Assembly: GCA_036384795.1 (NCBI GenBank)
Contig: DASVLP010000014.1
Span: forward strand, 1-64,000
Length of the DNA stretch: 64,000 bases
DNA from: Andeanibacterium sp036384795
GTDB taxonomy: Bacteria > Pseudomonadota > Alphaproteobacteria > Sphingomonadales > Sphingomonadaceae
Reading direction: 5' to 3'
The translations under genes and the position numbers were made by a program. How positions within the stretch are numbered: position 1 is the stretch's first letter; each line of letters starts with the position of its first letter. Shown here one piece after another: positions 60,382 through 64,000 of this stretch. Under the pieces are notes generated by a model. That model had not been told where the DNA came from. It saw only the letters and a program-made list of their open reading frames with translations, and ran no database searches.

Positions 60382-61922
60382 GCAAGGCTCGCCCCGATCC
60401 GGACGCGCTGCCGCCGCCTCTCTCCGGCGGGAAGCTGGCGATCGCCGCGCTGGTGCTCGGCCTCGCCAACTTCCTGGTCCTGCTCGATTCGACGATCGCC
60501 AACGTCAGCCTCGCGCATATCTCGGGCAGCCTGGGCATCTCGACCACCCAGGGCACCTGGATCATCACATCGTACGCCGTCGCCGAAGCGATCGTGGTGC
60601 CGCTGACCGGATGGCTGGCCGGGCGGTTCGGCACGATGCGCGCGTTCACGTTCTGCCTCGGCGGCTTCACGCTGTTCTCGGCCCTGTGCGGGCTGTCGCA
60701 CACGCTCGGCCTGCTGGTCGCGTGCAGGGTCGCGCAAGGCGTTTGCGGCGGCCCCCTGATGCCGCTGTCGCAGACCCTGCTGCTGCGCGTGTTTCCGCGC
60801 GAGCGCGCCGGCGTCGCGATGTCGGTCGCGGCGATGACCACGATCGTCGCGCCGATTCTCGGGCCGATCCTGGGCGGCACGATCAGCGACGATTGGTCCT
60901 GGCAGTGGATCTTCTTCATCAACCTCCCGCCGGCAGCGCTTTGTCTGTTCGGGGTGACGCAGCTGCTGCGGCCTTACGAAACGCCGCGCGTCAGGCGGCC
61001 GATCGATGCGGTCGGCCTGGGCATGCTGATGTTCTGGGTCGGCGCGTTCCAGCTGATGCTCGACCTCGGCCGCGAGCGGGACTGGTTCGGCTCCGCGACG
61101 ATCGTCGGCCTGGCGATCGCCGCCGGCGTAGGGTTCATCGCCTTCCTGATCTGGGAACTGACCGACGAACATCCGATCGTCGATCTGCGGGTGCTGCGCC
61201 ATCGCGGGTTCACCGCGGCGACGATCGCGCTTTCGGTGGGATTCGGGACGATCTACTCCTCTGTCGTGATGGTGCCGCTGTTCCTGCAATCGGTCGTCGG
61301 CTACACCTCGACCTGGTCGGGTTACGCGATGTCCGCGATGGGGATATTCGCGATCCTGTTGGCCCCGGTCGCCGGCCGGATCGGGCAGAAGGTCGACTTG
61401 CGTTGGCCGGTCTGCCTGGGCCTCGTCTGGCTAGGCATCGTTTCGCTGATGCGCGCGCGCTGGACGATCGACTTGAGCTTCTGGTCCTACACGATGCCGC
61501 AATTGCTGCAGGGGCTCGGCACGCCCTTCTTCATGATCGGCCTGATGACCCTCGGCCTGGGCTCGGTGCCGCCGCGCGAAACCGCGTCGGCCGCGGGGCT
61601 GATGGCGTTCGTGCGCACGCTCGGCACCGCCCTCGCCACGTCGATCGCCACCACCGTGTGGGCCGACGGTGCCGAGGAGGCGCGCGCACAGCTCTCGGGG
61701 ATCATCAACGGTGGCACCGCCTTCCTCGACAAGCTTTCCCAGAGCGGCTTCAGCCACGAGCAGGCGCGCGGCGTGCTCGAGCAACTGGTGGACAAGCAGG
61801 GTGCGGCGATCTCCGCCAGCCATCTGTTCGTGGCGGTCGGCCTGTTATGCATCGCCGTCGCTCAGCTTGCCTGGATCATTCCCAAGCCGAAAGGCGGGGC
61901 AGCCGTCGTGGCAGCGCACTGA
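60378..61922 (+). CDS. emrB: DHA2 family multidrug efflux permease (EmrB-like)
   Basis: 514-residue inner-membrane MFS pump with 14 predicted helices. LLDSTIANVSLAHISGSLGIS is the DHA2 opening motif (seen as LDSTIANV), followed by WLAGRFGTMR and the motif-C-like GPILGGTISDDWSWQWIFFINLP. Proton-driven drug export with EmrA and the OMF. GTG start overlaps the emrA stop by four bases. Controlled likely by the divergent TetR protein. Confidence 0.94.
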   Translation: MSKARPDPDALPPPLSGGKLAIAALVLGLANFLVLLDSTIANVSLAHISGSLGISTTQGTWIITSYAVAEAIVVPLTGWLAGRFGTMRAFTFCLGGFTLFSALCGLSHTLGLLVACRVAQGVCGGPLMPLSQTLLLRVFPRERAGVAMSVAAMTTIVAPILGPILGGTISDDWSWQWIFFINLPPAALCLFGVTQLLRPYETPRVRRPIDAVGLGMLMFWVGAFQLMLDLGRERDWFGSATIVGLAIAAGVGFIAFLIWELTDEHPIVDLRVLRHRGFTAATIALSVGFGTIYSSVVMVPLFLQSVVGYTSTWSGYAMSAMGIFAILLAPVAGRIGQKVDLRWPVCLGLVWLGIVSLMRARWTIDLSFWSYTMPQLLQGLGTPFFMIGLMTLGLGSVPPRETASAAGLMAFVRTLGTALATSIATTVWADGAEEARAQLSGIINGGTAFLDKLSQSGFSHEQARGVLEQLVDKQGAAISASHLFVAVGLLCIAVAQLAWIIPKPKGGAAVVAAH

Positions 61923-61983
61923 CACTGGTGGCACGACGCGATCGGCGTCCATGTGGACACCAATGTTCGGCTTTCGCCGAAGG

Positions 61984-62265
61984 TCAGCTAAGACTGGAGC
62001 CCGCCGCGGGATCGATCGATGGAGCCCGTCCCTGGTCGACGTCGGTCTCGAAAATCGCGCCTGCCGCGGTTGACGCGGTGCGCAGCGGACGGCGGGAACG
62101 CCGGCACGCCAGCATGAAACCGTTGGTGGTGTTGAGCGTGCCGGTCGGCGCGGCAGTCTTGGCCTGCTTCGCCGCGATCCGCATCCGCTCATATATCAGC
62201 AGGTCGGTACGTTCCCCCACTTCGCGCATCCGAGCGGCGATCCGCTCGAGCTTTTCATCGTCCAA
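61984..62265 (-). CDS. Possible small protein, TTG start
   Basis: About 93 residues. A TTG preceded five bases upstream by a full AAGGAGAT gives a charged, helical start (DDEKLERIAARMREVGERTDLL) and a low-complexity tail. The segment lies in the gap after emrB on the opposite strand. No family recognised. The strong ribosome site is the main support; the tail after about residue 55 is unconvincing, so the coding region could be shorter or spurious. Confidence 0.35.
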   Translation of the reverse strand: MDDEKLERIAARMREVGERTDLLIYERMRIAAKQAKTAAPTGTLNTTNGFMLACRRSRRPLRTASTAAGAIFETDVDQGRAPSIDPAAGSSLS

Positions 62266-62626
62266 CAGATATCTCCTTGAGCGCGCACCGATGATGTTGG
62301 GCGCTGCGAGAAGGATGCTCGTTAGGACGCCAGGTTCCGGCTCCGCACGGGCAATGCGATAAGGAGTTGTCCGTAGGCGATGGCCGGGGCGCGCGTGCAG
62401 CTCGGTCGGACTTCGCGCGACGGAAATCTTTCGGGCGGCTCGTCGTTCCACAGGACGCTTCGGGCCGCCTGACGCGCGCGTTCGCCGCTCAGATTGCGCG
62501 CACAACCACCCGGTCGGGCGCCGCTTTCCCCCCGCGGCGCAACAGAGTCCAGCCGCGGTTCCACCACCGCCAACGGCAAGCGCGCGTGCTTGCGGTATTC
62601 TCCAGCGAACGAACGGGAGAAGATCG
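62266..62626. other. Gap before the exported SnoaL-like gene
   Basis: About 360 bp in which I see no gene other than the possible upstream leader of the small minus-strand gene. Longer frames crossing it on both strands are shadows. Confidence 0.4.
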
Positions 62627-63181
62627 ATGAAGTATTCCGCCCTGGTGATGCTGGCTGCGGCGCTGTTGCCGCTGGGTTCGGCAAGCGCGCAGAAGCCCAG
62701 CCTGGAGCAGCGGCTGCAGCGGGTCGAGGACGAGCTTGCGATCAAGCGGGTGGTCCTGGAATACGCCGTCAAGCTCGATGCGCGCGACTTCGACGGCTAC
62801 GTGGCGTTGTTCGCGAAAGACGGCACCTGGCAGAACGGCACCACGGTCAAGCACGGCCACGACGAGATCAGGCAGATGCTGGTCGGGATCTACGGCAATC
62901 CGCCGCCGGGCTACGTCAACACCGACAGCTATCGGATCGTGTCGAACGTGCTGGTGGACATCGACGGCGACCATGCGACCGCCCATTCGCGCCAGCTGAC
63001 GATCATGCGCGGCGAGAACGGCACGCCGACCCCGCGGCTGAGCGGGATCTACGACGATGAGCTGGTCCGCGAGGATGGGGAGTGGAAGATCCTCCACCGG
63101 ATCGACCGCACGATCATGCCGAGCCCCGAGCAATGGCGCCAGCAGATGACCAATCTCAAAGCCACGCAGGACGGCAAATAA
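62627..63181 (+). CDS. Exported SnoaL-like / NTF2-fold protein
   Basis: 184-residue protein with signal peptide (about 1-22, PLGSASAQKP). NTF2-like fold: LEQRLQRVEDELAIKRVVLEYAVKLDARDFDGYVALFAKDGTW, VLVDIDGDHATAHSR and DELVREDGEWKILHR. GGGAGAAG precedes the Met. Periplasmic; could be an isomerase, dehydratase or binding protein. Convergent with the partial relative at 63243, sharing a strong terminator stem. Confidence 0.82.
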   Translation: MKYSALVMLAAALLPLGSASAQKPSLEQRLQRVEDELAIKRVVLEYAVKLDARDFDGYVALFAKDGTWQNGTTVKHGHDEIRQMLVGIYGNPPPGYVNTDSYRIVSNVLVDIDGDHATAHSRQLTIMRGENGTPTPRLSGIYDDELVREDGEWKILHRIDRTIMPSPEQWRQQMTNLKATQDGK

Positions 63182-63206
63182 GCGAAACCGAGAATCAGAA
63201 CGGCCA

Positions 63207-63234
63207 CCGCGGAACGATAAGTTTCGTTCCGCGG
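63207..63234. terminator. Bidirectional terminator between convergent NTF2-like genes
   Basis: CCGCGGAACGA-N6-TCGTTCCGCGG, a perfect 11-bp stem, 25 bp after one stop and 8 bp before the other. No T-run, but its strength and position between convergent stops suggest termination in both directions. Confidence 0.65.
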
Positions 63235-63242
63235 GGCGACGA

Positions 63243-64000
63243 TCAGTTCCGCGGCGGGGTGTAGATCGGCTGAGTCCCGTCGACCAGTTGCCCGACCTTC
63301 AGCGAATCCTGTTGTTCCTTGGTGCCCGGCGGCGCCTGGTAAGCGCCGACCGGCCCGCGGTCCGGAATGAACGGCTTGCCGGTCACCGGGTTCGGATAGT
63401 GGAACGGCACGATGTAGTAGGCCGGGTACGTCAGGTAGACGGTCGACGGCGGCAGGTCCGGCGGCGGGTCGAACTTGTCGGGCCAGGTGTTGTTCAGCGC
63501 GTTCTCGCCCCAGCCCTTCCAGCTGGTGTACATCGTGAACGGCCCGCTTTCGCGCTTGAACTTCCAGGTGCCGTTCTCTTTGACGAACTCGTCCTCGTAG
63601 AGCGGCAGGCCCCAGCCGCCGATGCTCATTACCCAGGCGCGGCTGCGCACCCACGCGGTCTTGCCGTCGGGCGAGATGTCGACGATCGGCTGGAACTGCA
63701 TGTGGTTGGCCAGCATGCCGTACTTGGGCCCGTCGGCTCCGAACGCGGTCTGCATGTATTCGAGCACGCGCTTCTTGCCGAGAAACAGCCCCTTGCCGCC
63801 GATTTCGAGCGTCGCGTCGTCCGCGAACAGTTCGGACAGCTGGGTCCACTGCCCCTTGTCGACGAAATAGCCGTAGACCCGCTGCAGCTTCTCGACCTGG
63901 TTCATGTCCTCGAGCCGGGTGATCCGGGTGTCGAGTTCGTCCAGGCGTTGTGCTGCCGTCTTCGGCGCCGCGTCCTGCGCGATGGCGGGGGTAGCGATAG
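63243..64000 (-). CDS. Exported NTF2-like protein, 5' end beyond the window
   Basis: The Met at 63905 is internal: the frame continues rightward through a coiled stretch (LDELDTRITRLED) to a signal-peptide end (IATPAIAQ-DAA) at the window edge, so the true start lies beyond 64000. About 252 residues are visible. The mature part has LQRVYGYFVDKGQWTQLSELFADDATLEIGGKG, HMQFQPIVDISPDGKTA and YEDEFVKENGTWKFKRE, NTF2-like, with a Pro-rich C-terminal tail. Related to the convergent 62627 gene in domain order. Role unknown. Confidence 0.8.
   Translation of the reverse strand, partial: IATPAIAQDAAPKTAAQRLDELDTRITRLEDMNQVEKLQRVYGYFVDKGQWTQLSELFADDATLEIGGKGLFLGKKRVLEYMQTAFGADGPKYGMLANHMQFQPIVDISPDGKTAWVRSRAWVMSIGGWGLPLYEDEFVKENGTWKFKRESGPFTMYTSWKGWGENALNNTWPDKFDPPPDLPPSTVYLTYPAYYIVPFHYPNPVTGKPFIPDRGPVGAYQAPPGTKEQQDSLKVGQLVDGTQPIYTPPRN

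Noticed and set aside
1..64000. CRISPR arrays, rRNA genes and toxin-antitoxin pairs
   Set aside because: No regularly spaced repeats, rRNA sequence or paired small toxin/antitoxin genes were found on reading both strands.

Overview
The window is GC-rich DNA from an alphaproteobacterium, most likely a sphingomonad (Sphingomonas, Novosphingobium or Sphingobium type). The reasons are three large TonB-dependent receptors, the mix of GMC oxidoreductases, DUF3237, SnoaL-like and DUF8021-like proteins, several glutathione S-transferases (GSTs), a bifunctional Rel/SpoT enzyme with the RFKD motif, and a REP-like intergenic repeat common in this group. All family calls were made by reading the sequence; no database search was run.

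Layout. (1) 1-7.8 kb is housekeeping: pdeM, hemF, a 2H phosphoesterase, an HbpS/GlcG-like protein, a PLP aminotransferase, rsh, a VOC protein, a DUF1905 protein, a zincin-like metallopeptidase and tRNA-Ser(GGA). (2) 7.83-10.46 kb is a small foreign island. It starts at the tRNA-Ser 3' end and closes with a 26-bp imperfect direct repeat of that end. It holds an unknown gene, a ParB-methyltransferase gene cut off by an IS6-family insertion sequence, and no visible integrase. (3) 10.8-18.3 kb carries an aldehyde dehydrogenase, a GMC oxidoreductase, a CocE/NonD hydrolase, two DUF3237 proteins, a SnoaL-like protein and an IclR regulator. (4) 18.4-29.4 kb is the most interesting block: a LigF-like GST, a MarR regulator, two LigD-like short-chain dehydrogenases with a secreted DUF8021-like protein, facing an operon of two more GSTs, a TonB receptor, an MFS transporter and a second DUF8021-like protein. 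It looks like an uptake and catabolic unit for an aromatic (possibly aryl-ether) substrate. (5) 29.5-36.5 kb runs leftward: GMC oxidoreductase, MarR regulator, TonB receptor, MFS transporter, with a perfect palindrome over a good promoter. (6) 37.0-41.7 kb has a secreted G8-domain protein resembling animal CEMIP/TMEM2 hyaluronidases, an orphan IS6-type end, and a divergent MarR/FAD-monooxygenase pair with a long inverted-repeat operator. (7) 42.1-53.4 kb has a TonB receptor and a carboxylesterase - GH3 beta-glucosidase - carboxylesterase operon, divergent from an unusual double-GntR regulator across a double palindrome, followed by a LacI regulator. (8) 53.6-64 kb has membrane glucose dehydrogenase (gcd), a TauE/SafE permease, a TetR-controlled OMF-EmrA-EmrB efflux operon, and two exported NTF2-like proteins, the last running off the right edge.

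Overall, from about 10.8 kb rightward the window reads as a mosaic of substrate-uptake and catabolic modules, each with its own local regulator, inserted next to a conserved core and decorated with mobile-element scars.
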